A DNA stretch of 64,000 nt from Methylocella tundrae. Lineage in GTDB: Bacteria; Pseudomonadota; Alphaproteobacteria; Rhizobiales; Beijerinckiaceae. The notes below the pieces were generated by a model. The model was not told the origin of the DNA, made no database searches, and saw nothing but the letters and a program-made list of their open reading frames with translations. Of the stretch, positions 17,096-26,157 are shown one piece after another (position 1 is the stretch's first letter; each line of letters begins with the position of its first letter). The stretch spans positions 2,390,501 to 2,454,500 of the forward strand of contig NZ_CP139089.1 in the NCBI RefSeq assembly GCF_038024855.1, written 5' to 3'. The position numbers were made by a program, and so were the translations under genes.

Positions 17096-17866
17096 ATGGC
17101 TGCGTCCGATCTTCCTTTTCGTGGCCCTCCCACGGCGCCTGCCGGCGGCGCGCATTGCAACCGTCGTCAGATCGCGGGGGGCGCCATTCTGGTCTTGTGC
17201 GCCGCAATGCTTCCGCTCGGCTCGGCCGCCGCCGGGGCGGCCAGGCTCGTTCCGCCGCCCGCCGGGGATCCGACGTCCGGCGCCGACGTGTCGGGGCCTC
17301 AGACGATCGTCGTCTCAGGCGGCTGTTTCTGGGGCGTGCAGGCGGTCTACCAGCATGTGAAGGGGGTTGAATCAGCCGTTTCGGGATATGCCGGCGGCGC
17401 GCCGGACACGGCTCATTATGAAGCCGTCAGCTCCGGGCGCACCGGCCACGCGGAATCGGTGAAGATCACTTTTGACCCGCATGTGGTGAGGGCGGGCGAT
17501 TTGCTGCGCATTTTCTTCTCGGTCGTTCATGATCCGACGCAACGCGACCGCCAGGGGCCGGACTCGGGCACGCAATATCGTTCTGCAATTTTTACCACCG
17601 GCGACAAGCAGATGGCGCTGGCGAAAAACTACATCGAACAGCTCGAGCGCGCCGGAACGTTCAATCAGCCGATAACGACGCGTGTCGAGCCGTTGAACGG
17701 CTTCTATCCCGCTGAATCCTATCACCAGGATTATTTCGTGATGCATCCGGGCAGCCTCTACATCATGATCAACGACAGGCCGAAGGTCGAAAATCTGAAG
17801 CTGCTTTTTCCGAATTTCTACCGCGCCAAGCCAAAGCTCGTCGGGGACACGCCGAACCACTCCTGA
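17096..17866 (+). CDS. msrA: Exported methionine sulfoxide reductase A
   Basis: 256-aa protein. An N-terminal segment, NRRQIAGGAILVLCAAML, looks like a Tat-type signal. The MsrA domain follows with catalytic C77 in GGCFWG, then GYAGG, HAESVKITFDP and YHQDYF. It reduces the S epimer of methionine sulfoxide. ATG with GAAAGGAG upstream, 25 nt after msrB. Having both reductases exported suggests a periplasmic repair system against oxidised envelope proteins. The electron donor (such as a CcdA/TlpA-type thiol relay) is not encoded nearby. Confidence 0.9.
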   Translation: MAASDLPFRGPPTAPAGGAHCNRRQIAGGAILVLCAAMLPLGSAAAGAARLVPPPAGDPTSGADVSGPQTIVVSGGCFWGVQAVYQHVKGVESAVSGYAGGAPDTAHYEAVSSGRTGHAESVKITFDPHVVRAGDLLRIFFSVVHDPTQRDRQGPDSGTQYRSAIFTTGDKQMALAKNYIEQLERAGTFNQPITTRVEPLNGFYPAESYHQDYFVMHPGSLYIMINDRPKVENLKLLFPNFYRAKPKLVGDTPNHS

Positions 17867-17948
17867 AAGCCTCCTGGAACAATCGCCGTTCTGAACCGTT
17901 GCCGGACCCTCCGTGTCCCGCAAGGGGACCAGCCGCAAGGACTCCAAA

Positions 17949-18392
17949 ATGCCGCCTCGCCACACCGTCAATTATTCCGGCTCCGTCACAGACGTCTTCG
18001 CGCACCGGTTCGTGCTGGCGACGCCGGAGGGACATATTCTCGCCGACCTCGGCCCCAGGGGCGCAGAGCAGTTTCGACTGCAAAAAGGCGAAAAAGTGCA
18101 GATCGCCGGGGAGCAAAAGCCGTCCGAAGTCAAGGTATTTTCGATCGCCCGCGAAGGCGAGGCGGCGATCGTCCTCCATCATCCCGATGCACATCCTCCC
18201 CAGCATGAGCACGCCGATCCGCATATCGCGCTGCGCGCCGCGGATGACGCGGGTTTTACGGCCGTCGGCGAACCGCATCGCAAGCCGAAGCATTTCGAGC
18301 TGCGCGCCCGCGACGCCAAGGGTGAGGAGTTTGAGCTTCACATTGAACTCGATGGACACATCCGCAAGCAAAAGCGGATCGAAAGAGCGTAA
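17949..18392 (+). CDS. Conserved hypothetical, PepSY-like tail
   Basis: 147-aa charged, soluble protein without signal peptide or membrane segment. The N-terminal half resembles a small beta-barrel (YSGSVTDVFAHRFVLATPEG, GEKVQIAG); the middle is His-rich (LHHPDAHPPQHEHADPH), suggesting metal binding; the C-terminal FELRARDAKGEEFELHIELDG followed by HIRKQKRIE resembles a PepSY-like strand-helix unit. ATG at 17949 has AAGGA upstream; GTG at 17913 is an alternative. It follows msrA by 82 nt and could belong to the same unit. Function unknown. Confidence 0.6.
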   Translation: MPPRHTVNYSGSVTDVFAHRFVLATPEGHILADLGPRGAEQFRLQKGEKVQIAGEQKPSEVKVFSIAREGEAAIVLHHPDAHPPQHEHADPHIALRAADDAGFTAVGEPHRKPKHFELRARDAKGEEFELHIELDGHIRKQKRIERA

Positions 18393-18577
18393 GCGCGGCG
18401 ACTCGCTGAAGATCAGCGGCCCCGGTTCGGTCATGAACTGAGCGATCGCGGCGGCCTGGCAAGACGAGCTTGGCGTAAAGCTGAATTAGCCGATCCAACG
18501 CCGCCGCCATTCGACGCCGGGGCGGACTGCGCGCGTGCCGGCGCCGGCTCCAAGACATCAAAATTAGAATTACTCAA

Positions 18578-18592
18578 TTAGAAATGCTCTAA
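18578..18592. promoter_or_regulatory. ICE-like (Irr box) dyad upstream of irr
   Basis: TTAGA (18578-18582), five bases, TCTAA (18588-18592): a perfect dyad with the spacing of the rhizobial iron control element. A further TTAGAA half-site lies just upstream (18564-18569). It is about 80 bp before the chosen irr start, in an AT-rich patch suited to a promoter, and suggests autoregulation by Irr. Confidence 0.6.
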
Positions 18593-18672
18593 GGTTGAGC
18601 TTTTTGATTGTCTATCACGCAAAAATTCATTTAACTGACCCTACAGAAGGATTGTGGAAAGTGTGGCGCGTC

Positions 18673-19167
18673 ATGTTTGGTTCGCAGGGAAGCGATTATT
18701 CCCGGACTCGAGGCCCATCGGGCTTTCAGGGGCGCACCCTCTTGGAACGGTATGGGCTACGCGCGACCCGGCAACGGCTCGGACTGGCCAGACTTCTGTT
18801 CGGCAAGGGCGACCGGCATTTGACGGCCGACGCGCTCGCCTCCGAGGCGCAGGCCGCGCGTATGCCCGCCTCTCTCGCGACGGTCTACAATGTGCTCAAT
18901 CTTTTCGCGCAGGTCGGCCTCGTCCGCAGCCTCGCGATCGAGGGCGGCAAGACCGTTTTTGATACGAATACGAGCGACCATTCCCATTTCTATTTCGAGG
19001 ATACCGGCGCGGTTTGCGATATCGGGCCGGATTGCGTGAAGCTTGCGGACGGCGTCGAGGCGCCCGAAGGGTATGAGATTGCCAAGATCGACATCGTCGT
19101 CAGACTGCGGCCAAAGGGCTTGAACCAGCCGGCGCGCCGCAAGATCGATCCCCTCGACGCAGATTAA
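18673..19167 (+). CDS. irr: Irr-type Fur family iron/haem regulator
   Basis: 164-aa Fur-superfamily repressor. Winged helix in the N-terminal half (LLERYGLRATRQRLGLARLLF, HLTADALASEA, ASLATVYNVLNLF), then a dimerisation domain with DHSHFYFED. The subfamily is Irr, the haem-responsive regulator of iron genes in Rhizobiales and Rhodobacterales; the C-terminal part (EIAKIDIVVRLRPKG) fits Irr. The N-terminal haem regulatory Cys-Pro motif of the Bradyrhizobium protein is not seen, and the His cluster is reduced to HSH. The open frame reaches back to 18595, but ATG at 18673 leaves room for a promoter with the ICE-like box. Confidence 0.82.
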   Translation: MFGSQGSDYSRTRGPSGFQGRTLLERYGLRATRQRLGLARLLFGKGDRHLTADALASEAQAARMPASLATVYNVLNLFAQVGLVRSLAIEGGKTVFDTNTSDHSHFYFEDTGAVCDIGPDCVKLADGVEAPEGYEIAKIDIVVRLRPKGLNQPARRKIDPLDAD

Positions 19168-19211
19168 AGCCGGGCGCGGCGGAGCCGGCGGAAGACGCCG
19201 CCAGGCGGGGC

Positions 19212-20525
19212 TTGCGGCACAACGCCAGATGTCCCACCTATGCCGAACGCGCGTTGGCCGCCCGCCATCCGCGCCTTTTCGGAGCCGTCTCGTTGAGCCT
19301 CCTCGCCTGCGCCATCATCGCCGCCATCGTCCTTTCAGGCGCGCTCGACCTCTATCTGAAATGGCGGCAGGCGGCCTGCGTCGCCGCAAACCGCGCGGCC
19401 GTCCCCAGCGACTTCAAGGCGGTCGTCACGATTGAGGAGCATCAGCAGGCTGCCGACTATACACTGGCCAACATCCGCCTCGGAGCCATACAGACGGCCT
19501 TCGACGCCATTATGGCCGTGCTCTGGCTGACGGCGCTGCTCGCGCCCCTGGCCGCGCTGATCGCCGGAATTTTGCCGCCCGGCCTTTCGCGCAGCGTCGC
19601 CCTGCTTGTCGCGATCGGCGCGGTCGGCGCTGTTCTCGGCCTTCCTTTCTCGATCGCCAGGACTTTTTGGCTCGAGGCGAAATTCGGCTTCAACCGTGTG
19701 ACGCCAGGCGTCTTCGCGCTCGACCGGATCAAGGGCCTCGCGCTGCAATTGGTGTTCGCCGTTCCGCTTCTCTACGGTCTTTTCTGGCTGCTGGCCGCGA
19801 TGCCGCGTTTCTGGTGGCTTGCCGGCTGGGCCGCTTCGGTGCTGATCACCATCGGCCTGAGCGTCGCCTATCCCACCTGGATCGCGCCGCTCTTCAATCA
19901 ATTCAAGCCATTGCCGGACGGACCGATAAAGACCCGGATCGAGGCCCTGCTCGCCAGATGCGGCTTCGAATCAAAAGGGCTCTTCGTGATGGACGCTTCC
20001 AGGCGCTCCAGTCACGGCAACGCCTATTTTTCCGGCTTTGGCAAAGCCAAGCGCATCGTCTTCTTCGACACGCTTCTCGAAAAGCACACCGACGATGAGA
20101 TCCTTTCAATTCTCGCGCATGAGCTCGGCCACTTCAAGCTGGGGCATATCGGTCAGCGTCTGGCGCAATCCGCGGCCGTCACTTTTGTGATCTTCCTCGT
20201 GCTGCACTGGGCGTTCTCCGCCGGGGGCCTTGCAAGCCAGTTTGGCCTGCCGAATGATCCGGGCGTCGTCCTCATTATTGTGCTGACGGCGATGGGACCG
20301 ATTCTGCACCTCGCAGCCCCGCTGACCAACTGGTTGTCGCGACGCGCGGAATTTCAGGCCGATGATTTCGCGCGGACGATGGTCGGCAAAGACGCCATGA
20401 TCAGCGCGCTGACCCGGCTCTCGCGCGATAATCTGGCGACGCTGACGCCGGATCGGCTTTACGCTCTTTTCTATTATTCGCATCCGCCGGCGCCGCTCCG
20501 CGTGGCCCAGCTGAGAGCCGCCTGA
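19212..20525 (+). CDS. M48 family (Ste24-like) membrane protease
   Basis: 437-aa integral membrane zinc protease similar to CAAX prenyl protease 1. An N-terminal hydrophobic segment (about 23-45) and several further membrane helices (95-120, 128-146, 175-218, 320-365) surround the HEXXH motif H303-E304-H307 (LAHELGHFKLGH); the third ligand is the Glu in RAEFQADDFA (about 378). Bacterial members take part in membrane protein quality control. TTG start, weak ribosome site. It follows irr by 44 nt and may be co-transcribed; no iron link is evident. Confidence 0.85.
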   Translation: MRHNARCPTYAERALAARHPRLFGAVSLSLLACAIIAAIVLSGALDLYLKWRQAACVAANRAAVPSDFKAVVTIEEHQQAADYTLANIRLGAIQTAFDAIMAVLWLTALLAPLAALIAGILPPGLSRSVALLVAIGAVGAVLGLPFSIARTFWLEAKFGFNRVTPGVFALDRIKGLALQLVFAVPLLYGLFWLLAAMPRFWWLAGWAASVLITIGLSVAYPTWIAPLFNQFKPLPDGPIKTRIEALLARCGFESKGLFVMDASRRSSHGNAYFSGFGKAKRIVFFDTLLEKHTDDEILSILAHELGHFKLGHIGQRLAQSAAVTFVIFLVLHWAFSAGGLASQFGLPNDPGVVLIIVLTAMGPILHLAAPLTNWLSRRAEFQADDFARTMVGKDAMISALTRLSRDNLATLTPDRLYALFYYSHPPAPLRVAQLRAA

Positions 20526-20589
20526 GCGCATCCCTCGGGCGCATCTTCCCTCCGCTCGCTATTGCCGCAGCGCCAGGGGGGCGTTTTAT

Positions 20590-20612
20590 ATTATTGTCAC
20601 AAACGCAATAAT
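20590..20612. promoter_or_regulatory. Inverted repeat upstream of efflux genes
   Basis: ATTATTG (20590-20596), nine bases, CAATAAT (20606-20612): a perfect 7-bp dyad of LysR-operator type, about 180 bp before the DUF1656 gene. The half-site AATAATGA recurs (opposite strand, 23369-23376) downstream of the LysR gene and before the FUSC gene. Confidence 0.4.
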
Positions 20613-20790
20613 GAGTTTGCTTTTAAGCTGCTAGTCAGCGCGGCGAGGGCGGTCCATCTACCGTTCAAGGCGGGGACGTGACATATCCCCGCGAATGCAT
20701 TTGCGAAGAGCCACGGCCCGGCTTTTGTGCCCGCAAAGGTGATCTTCCCGAAGGCGCGGCGGCGGCTGGAGCTTTGAAGGCGATCTTTCC

Positions 20791-21000
20791 ATGACACAGG
20801 AAATCGATGTTTACGGGGTCTTCATCCCGGCCCTGCTCGTTTGGATGGCCTGCGCCTTTGCGCTCAGCGCCTCTTTGCGCCGCCTTTTCGCGGCCCTCGG
20901 CTTTTACAAACTGATCTGGCACCCCCCACTGTTCGACCTCAGCCTTTTTGTCGCGAGCCTCGGCTGCGTCGTATTTATTTTACCCGGCATAGCGCCATGA
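20791..21000 (+). CDS. DUF1656 small membrane protein (AaeX-like)
   Basis: 69-aa inner-membrane protein with two hydrophobic segments (about 10-30 and 45-66) and the family pattern EIDVYGVFIPALLVW near the start. DUF1656/AaeX proteins are encoded with HlyD-type adaptors and FUSC-type pumps that export aromatic acids. The stop codon overlaps the ATG of the HlyD gene (ATGA), so the two are translationally coupled. Confidence 0.85.
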   Translation: MTQEIDVYGVFIPALLVWMACAFALSASLRRLFAALGFYKLIWHPPLFDLSLFVASLGCVVFILPGIAP

Positions 21001-21947
21001 CGAGTGTTTTTTCCCTGTTCCTCCGCTTCGCTGTCACCGCCATCATGCTCATTGTCGCCGGCCTCGCAGGCTGGGAGCTCTGGGGATATTATGTCGACGA
21101 CCCCTGGACGCGTGACGGACGCGTGCGCGCCGACGTCGTCGCCGTCGCTCCCGACGTCTCGGGCCTCGTCACCGACGTCCTCGTGCGCGACAATCAGAGC
21201 GTCAAGAAAGGCGATGTCCTGTTCAAGATTGACCGGGATCGATTTGTTTTGGCTTTGCAGCAGGCGGAGGCGGCGGTCGAGGGCCGCCGCGCGACGCTTG
21301 ACCAGGCGAACAGCGATCTCGCGCGCTATAGCCAGCTGAGCGACAATGTCGTGTCGAAGCAGAAATACGAACAGGTGCTGGCGACGCAGCAGCTGGCCGA
21401 CGCTTCCTATAAGCAGGCGCGGGCAGAGCGCGACGTCGCCAAACTCAATCTCGAACGCAGCGAGGTCCGCGCCTCGGTGAACGGCTCGATCACCAATTTC
21501 GACCTGAGGCCTGGCGTCTACGTCACTGCGGGAAAGGGCGTTTTCGCTCTGGTCGATAGCGACAGCCTGCATGTTGAAGGTTATTTCGAAGAGACCAAGC
21601 TGCCGCGCATCCACGTCGGCGATGAGGTCGTCGTCCAGCTCATGGGCGAGCGGACGACCTTGACCGGGCATGTCGAAAGCATCGCCGGCGCCATCGAGGA
21701 CCGTGAGCGCAGCGCGGGGGCGACCCTTGTCGCCAACGTCAATCCGACATTCAGCTGGGTCAGGCTTGCCCAGCGCGTTCCTGTGCGCATCACGCTCAAC
21801 GCCGTCCCGGACAGCGTCCGGCTGCTCCCCGGCCGCACCGCGACGGTCGCCGTTCAGTCGGCCGCCCCGCCATCGCGATGGGCGAGCGCGCTGCAATTAC
21901 TCAGTCGATTGAATCCGCGCCATTTTTGGAACAAGAATAACGTTTGA
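20997..21947 (+). CDS. HlyD-family efflux adaptor (AaeA-like)
   Basis: 316-aa periplasmic adaptor anchored by one N-terminal membrane segment (about 5-28). It shows a lipoyl/barrel half (VAVAPDVSGLVTDVLVRDNQ), a helical hairpin (80-150), a second lipoyl half (VRASVNGSITNFDLRPGVYV) and a beta-barrel (LHVEGYFEETKLPRIHVGD). It links an inner-membrane pump to an outer channel. ATG overlaps the DUF1656 stop. The matching pump is the FUSC gene at 24011, separated by the LysR gene; no outer-membrane factor is nearby. Confidence 0.88.
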   Translation: MTSVFSLFLRFAVTAIMLIVAGLAGWELWGYYVDDPWTRDGRVRADVVAVAPDVSGLVTDVLVRDNQSVKKGDVLFKIDRDRFVLALQQAEAAVEGRRATLDQANSDLARYSQLSDNVVSKQKYEQVLATQQLADASYKQARAERDVAKLNLERSEVRASVNGSITNFDLRPGVYVTAGKGVFALVDSDSLHVEGYFEETKLPRIHVGDEVVVQLMGERTTLTGHVESIAGAIEDRERSAGATLVANVNPTFSWVRLAQRVPVRITLNAVPDSVRLLPGRTATVAVQSAAPPSRWASALQLLSRLNPRHFWNKNNV

Positions 21948-22132
21948 TGATGAGGGCGCGCCATAGAGGCTGGAGCGCAAGATCGGATGCCGCCTGAAGG
22001 CTCCGCAAACCCTAGCCTCCAAGCTCTCGCCCCACCGAGTGTTTTTACGACGAAGTAAGATAGGCTGATCGCGAGCCGCCCCTCGATCGCAAAGCGAACC
22101 GAAGGCGGAAACTGAAAGACGCTACAATAAAA

Positions 22133-23032
22133 ATGCAAAAGCTTGATGACCTTATTACATTTGTCCGCGTCGTCGAACGCGGCAGTTTCATCGCCGCCGC
22201 CCGGCAGCTCGGCATCCCTCCGGCCACGGCAAGCCGGAAGGTGCAGGACCTCGAACATCGCCTCGGCGCGACGCTTCTTCGCCGCACGACGCGCCGGCTT
22301 GTCGTCACCGACGCCGGGCGCGAGGTGTATGATCGCGCCTCGCAAGGCCTGACGCTGATCGACGAGGCCGAACTCGCGGCGAAAAATCTCACCAACAAAC
22401 CGTCCGGCGTTTTGCGCGTTCTCGCGCCTTACGCGCTCGGCGGCCTCATCATCGACCGGATGCTGTCCGACTTTCAAAAGCTCTGTCCCGACGTTCAGAT
22501 CCAGTTAACCCTGAACAACGAACATCTGGATTTGATTGAACATGGGTTTGACGTCGCGCTTCGCATCGGCGCGCTGAAGAACTCGGCTTATGTTGTGCGC
22601 CATCTCCTGAATGGGGAACGGCGGATCGTCGCCTCGCCGGACTATCTCAAGGCGAGCGAACCCATCAAAAAGGTCGAGGACCTCGAGAAGCATGTGTTTC
22701 TCGCCGCCAATATCGACCCGAACGGATCGGGAAGCTCCTATACGTTCAACAATGGGCGCGAGGACAAGCAGGTCACGCTCGTTCCGCGCATAGCCTCCAA
22801 CGAACCGTCGGTCGCGCTCAATCATGCTTTACGCGGCGAAGGCTTCGCCATCCTGGCCGAACTCTATGTGAGGCCGCATCTCAATGATGGGACGCTGAAA
22901 GTCGTCCTGCCCGAATGGCATAGCTCCGACGATCTGCAAGCCTCGCTGATCTTCTCGCGCCGCGCGACGAATGATCCAAAGATACGGATGTTTGTTGATT
23001 TTCTCAGCGGAACGTCGCGACAGCTGCTTTGA
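22133..23032 (+). CDS. LysR-family transcription regulator
   Basis: 299 aa: winged-helix DNA-binding domain (1-60, TFVRVVERGSFIAAARQLG, ATASRKVQDLEHRLGATLLRRT) and a type-2 periplasmic-binding-like effector domain (90-295), similar to the AaeR/YhjC-like subgroup that often controls efflux. It lies on the same strand between the adaptor gene and the pump gene, so it is the obvious regulator of the efflux system; the ligand is probably an aromatic acid or a xenobiotic (inference). Confidence 0.88.
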   Translation: MQKLDDLITFVRVVERGSFIAAARQLGIPPATASRKVQDLEHRLGATLLRRTTRRLVVTDAGREVYDRASQGLTLIDEAELAAKNLTNKPSGVLRVLAPYALGGLIIDRMLSDFQKLCPDVQIQLTLNNEHLDLIEHGFDVALRIGALKNSAYVVRHLLNGERRIVASPDYLKASEPIKKVEDLEKHVFLAANIDPNGSGSSYTFNNGREDKQVTLVPRIASNEPSVALNHALRGEGFAILAELYVRPHLNDGTLKVVLPEWHSSDDLQASLIFSRRATNDPKIRMFVDFLSGTSRQLL

Positions 23033-23591
23033 TCCTGCGCTGATGCGCGGCATTCGCGCGCCAGCGCCACTCACGCAAGGTGAATTATTGCCGGCCGCTG
23101 CATTATGAAATGCAACGGCGGCTCATTATCGCAGTGCCCATTCGGTGCTATCTGTCAGCTCTGATCTCCGGACGAAAACCTCTCGCGATATTGGAAGATC
23201 CCGGGAAAAAATCCGCGGCGATCGCGCTTTCCGCGCGCGCCCGAACCATTGGCCAACCTCAAAGACTAAGCCTTGCGGCCATCAATTCTGCATAGTCCGG
23301 ATTGGATGGAAATCAGGCCCCGCCAGGGTCACGAAATAAAAACACCCGGCAGTGAAGGAAAATAATCGTCATTATTAGATGTTGGAATCAAAATCGTTCC
23401 TGCATGAGATGACGTTTTGATTTTTTTGCTAGATTAAGAATTTATGCCAAGCTTTCGAATAATTTTGTCAGCTCGATCGCCGCAGTTAAACTATGAATTG
23501 CTATTTTCAGTATGGTATATCCGGAAATATGACGCATATACACTGATAGGTCGCTGGCGTATTTGGCGCCTTCTCCATATGGACAACGAAA
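23033..23591. other. Gene-free, AT-richer stretch
   Basis: About 560 bp with no credible gene. It is clearly less GC-rich than its surroundings from about 23330. An inverted repeat AATAAT-CGTC-ATTATT lies at 23361-23376. It may hold the control region of the small gene and the FUSC gene downstream. Confidence 0.45.
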
Positions 23592-23801
23592 ATGAACGCT
23601 AGGAAACTTTCCATAGCTGTGTTTGCGCTCGCCGCCGCTGCGGCTAACGTCGCCACCGCAAAGCAAGCCGCCCCGGTCCATGTTTGCGCCCTCCCGACGT
23701 TTCAGGAGCAGGTTCGCGAAGCGCAGAACTGGCGGCAAACGGGCGATCGGAACGGATCGCAGGACGACCCGCGTTGCCACGGCGGACCGCAGCTTCGCTG
23801 A
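23592..23801 (+). CDS. Possible small exported protein
   Basis: 69 aa. The first 23 residues (MNARKLSIAVFALAAAAANV, then ATA) look like a signal peptide; the rest is short, polar and has two Cys. No family was recognised and there is no good ribosome site before the ATG, so it may be a chance frame. The following 200 bp to the FUSC gene hold nothing clear. Confidence 0.35.
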   Translation: MNARKLSIAVFALAAAAANVATAKQAAPVHVCALPTFQEQVREAQNWRQTGDRNGSQDDPRCHGGPQLR

Positions 23802-24010
23802 GGCGAGGAGTTTCGCCTGCGCGCCCTTGTCAGAGGGCGCAGGGGCGGCGGGCCTTATTCAACTTCAACACCGGCCGAAGGCGCATCGTAGCGGCATCGT
23901 AACAGAGGACGCCCTGCGCCGCGCGGCCCTGAAAAGAGCGTGTCCAAAGCTGTGGCGCGCCATGCATCCGATCTTCGGACGCCAACTTGCAGGAATCGTC
24001 GAGCGAAGCG

Positions 24011-26077
24011 ATGAGCGTTTATTCCCTTCGCGACTGGTTGTTTTCCCTCAAGACCTTCGGGGCCGCCGCCCTCGCGCTTTATGTGTGCTTCTGGCTGCAG
24101 CTGCCGCGCCCCTATTGGGCGGTCGCGACCGTCTATATATGCTCCCAGCCGCTGGCGGGGGCGACGCGATCCAAGGCGTTCTATCGGGTTTGCGGCACGA
24201 TTCTCGGCGCCAGCATGAGCATAGCCCTCGTGCCCAATCTCGCCAATTCACCGGAGATATTGAGCCTTGCCATCTCGCTTTGGATTGCCTGCTGTCTCTA
24301 TTTCTCCCTCCTCGATCGGACCCCGCGCGGCTACGTCTTCATGCTCGCGGGCTACACGGCGGCGCTGATCGGCTTTCCGAGCGTCGACGCGCCAGAGGGA
24401 ATCTTCGACACCGCCATAGCGCGCGTCGAGGAGATCACCTTGGGGATCGTCTGCGCCAGCATCTTTTCGGGCGTGCTGTTTCCCCGTCCGGTCGGCCCAC
24501 TCGTCGCCGAACGTCTCCAGGCCTGGCTGCGGGACGCCGATCTTTGGGGGTGCGACGCCCTCAAAGGGCGCAAGGAGGACGAGCTTCTGCGCAGACGCCG
24601 CCTGCGGCTCGCCGCCGACGCGGCGCAGCTCGACGCGCTATCCATTCACCTCGCCTTCGACACCTCGGTCCAGCGTTACGCCGCGCGCGCCATGCGCATG
24701 CTGCGGCTGCGACTGTTGATGCTTCTGCCGATTCTTTCTTCTCTCGGCGAAAGGATGAGCGCCTTAAGCGGCCAGCCCCTGCCCCCCGGGCTGCAGCCCT
24801 TGATCGACGAGATTCGCGGCGCGCTGCGCGAGGGGGCCGATATCGGACCGGAGATCGCCGATCGTTTGGACGCTTTCATCGCCGCGCATGATCGGCATCT
24901 CGATGCGCGCTCCAGCGCGCGCGACATCATCACGAGCAGCCTGCTGCTGCGGCTGAAAGACCTCGTGGACATCCGCGGCGATTGCCGGCTTTTGCAGGGG
25001 CAGATCGAAACGGGCGCCGCGAAGCTCAGGGAGCCGCTTTCGTTCCAGACGCCGGCCGGGGTCGTCGAGGCGCGCCATCGTGACAACGCCGGCGCCGCCC
25101 TCGCGGCCTTAACGGCCATCGTCTGCATCGGCGGCCTCTGCCTGTTCTGGATCGCGACAAGCTGGCCGGACGGCGGCACGGCGGCCATGATCGCCGCGGT
25201 CATCTGCTGTCTCTTTGCGGCGCAGGACGATCCGGTTCCGCTGATGCGCTCCTTCACGCGCTGGTCGGCGGTCTCTGTGATCGTGACCATCGTCTATCTA
25301 TTCGGCATCCTGCCGCGCATCCAGAACTTCGAACTTCTCGTTCTTGCGCTAAGCCCGGCTTTCATCTTGTTTGGCCTGCTCGCGACGAGGCAGCAAACCG
25401 CCTTCCCGAGCCTTGCTTTATCGCTCTGGACCGCGACGCTGCTGGCGCTGCAGGATAATTATAGCGCCGATTTCGCCGCCGTCGCCAATTCCGGGATCGC
25501 TCTCCTTATTGGCGTCTGGTTCCCGACCCTTGTCTTCCAGCTCGCCCGCGCGACCGGAGCTGAATGGAGCCTCAGCCGTTTGCTCAACGCAAGCAGAGCG
25601 GCGCTGGCCGCGGCGGCGACGCATCACGGCAGGCGCGATCGCGCGCAATTCGCAGCGCTCATGCTCGACCGGCTCGGGCTTCTCGCACCCTTTCTGGCGT
25701 CGCCGAGCACAAGACTTCCAGCCGTCGACGTGCTTGCCGAACTGCGGGTCGGCCTGAACATCATCGAACTGCGCGCTGCCCGGCATGACCTGCCTGCGCA
25801 GGCCGCGACCCTCGTCGACGCCACACTGGGCGCTTTGGCGCAACATTTCCGCGCCGGACACGAGGCCTCGACGCCCGCCCTGCTTCGGCAAATCGACGAG
25901 GCCCTGCGCGCCATCGCGTCAGCGCCGCCGAGCAGGCACAGACGCACGGCGCTGCTCGGCATGGTCGGCATTCGCTATACGCTGTTTTCCGACGCGCCCG
26001 CTTACGACAGCGAACCATGCTGGCGCGCCAGCGGCGGCGCAGCGCTTTCTCATGCCGGCGGCGAGATCATGTTGTAA
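24011..26077 (+). CDS. FUSC family efflux pump (AaeB-like)
   Basis: 688-aa inner-membrane transporter of the fusaric acid resistance type. Two membrane bundles of about five to six helices each (residues about 15-165 and 365-520) are each followed by a cytosolic helical domain, the usual FUSC layout. The N-terminal RDWLFSLKTFGAAALALYVCFWLQLPRPYWA is a family hallmark. With the HlyD and DUF1656 proteins encoded at 20791-21947 it would form an AaeAB-like pump for aromatic carboxylic acids. ATG at 24011 is taken; TTG at 23987 is an alternative. Codon use resembles the neighbours. Confidence 0.87.
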   Translation: MSVYSLRDWLFSLKTFGAAALALYVCFWLQLPRPYWAVATVYICSQPLAGATRSKAFYRVCGTILGASMSIALVPNLANSPEILSLAISLWIACCLYFSLLDRTPRGYVFMLAGYTAALIGFPSVDAPEGIFDTAIARVEEITLGIVCASIFSGVLFPRPVGPLVAERLQAWLRDADLWGCDALKGRKEDELLRRRRLRLAADAAQLDALSIHLAFDTSVQRYAARAMRMLRLRLLMLLPILSSLGERMSALSGQPLPPGLQPLIDEIRGALREGADIGPEIADRLDAFIAAHDRHLDARSSARDIITSSLLLRLKDLVDIRGDCRLLQGQIETGAAKLREPLSFQTPAGVVEARHRDNAGAALAALTAIVCIGGLCLFWIATSWPDGGTAAMIAAVICCLFAAQDDPVPLMRSFTRWSAVSVIVTIVYLFGILPRIQNFELLVLALSPAFILFGLLATRQQTAFPSLALSLWTATLLALQDNYSADFAAVANSGIALLIGVWFPTLVFQLARATGAEWSLSRLLNASRAALAAAATHHGRRDRAQFAALMLDRLGLLAPFLASPSTRLPAVDVLAELRVGLNIIELRAARHDLPAQAATLVDATLGALAQHFRAGHEASTPALLRQIDEALRAIASAPPSRHRRTALLGMVGIRYTLFSDAPAYDSEPCWRASGGAALSHAGGEIML

Positions 26078-26157
26078 CTTGCCGATGGAGCCCCCGACGC
26101 GCGGCCTTGTTGCGCCGCACGCTTGATCCGTGGCATCACGAGACATCGGAGGGCGCC

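Noticed and set aside
23623..24891. Plus-strand open frame (422 codons) overlapping the FUSC gene in another frame
   Set aside because: The FUSC frame has the membrane pattern and family motifs; this one is a frame-shifted Arg/Ala-rich reading.
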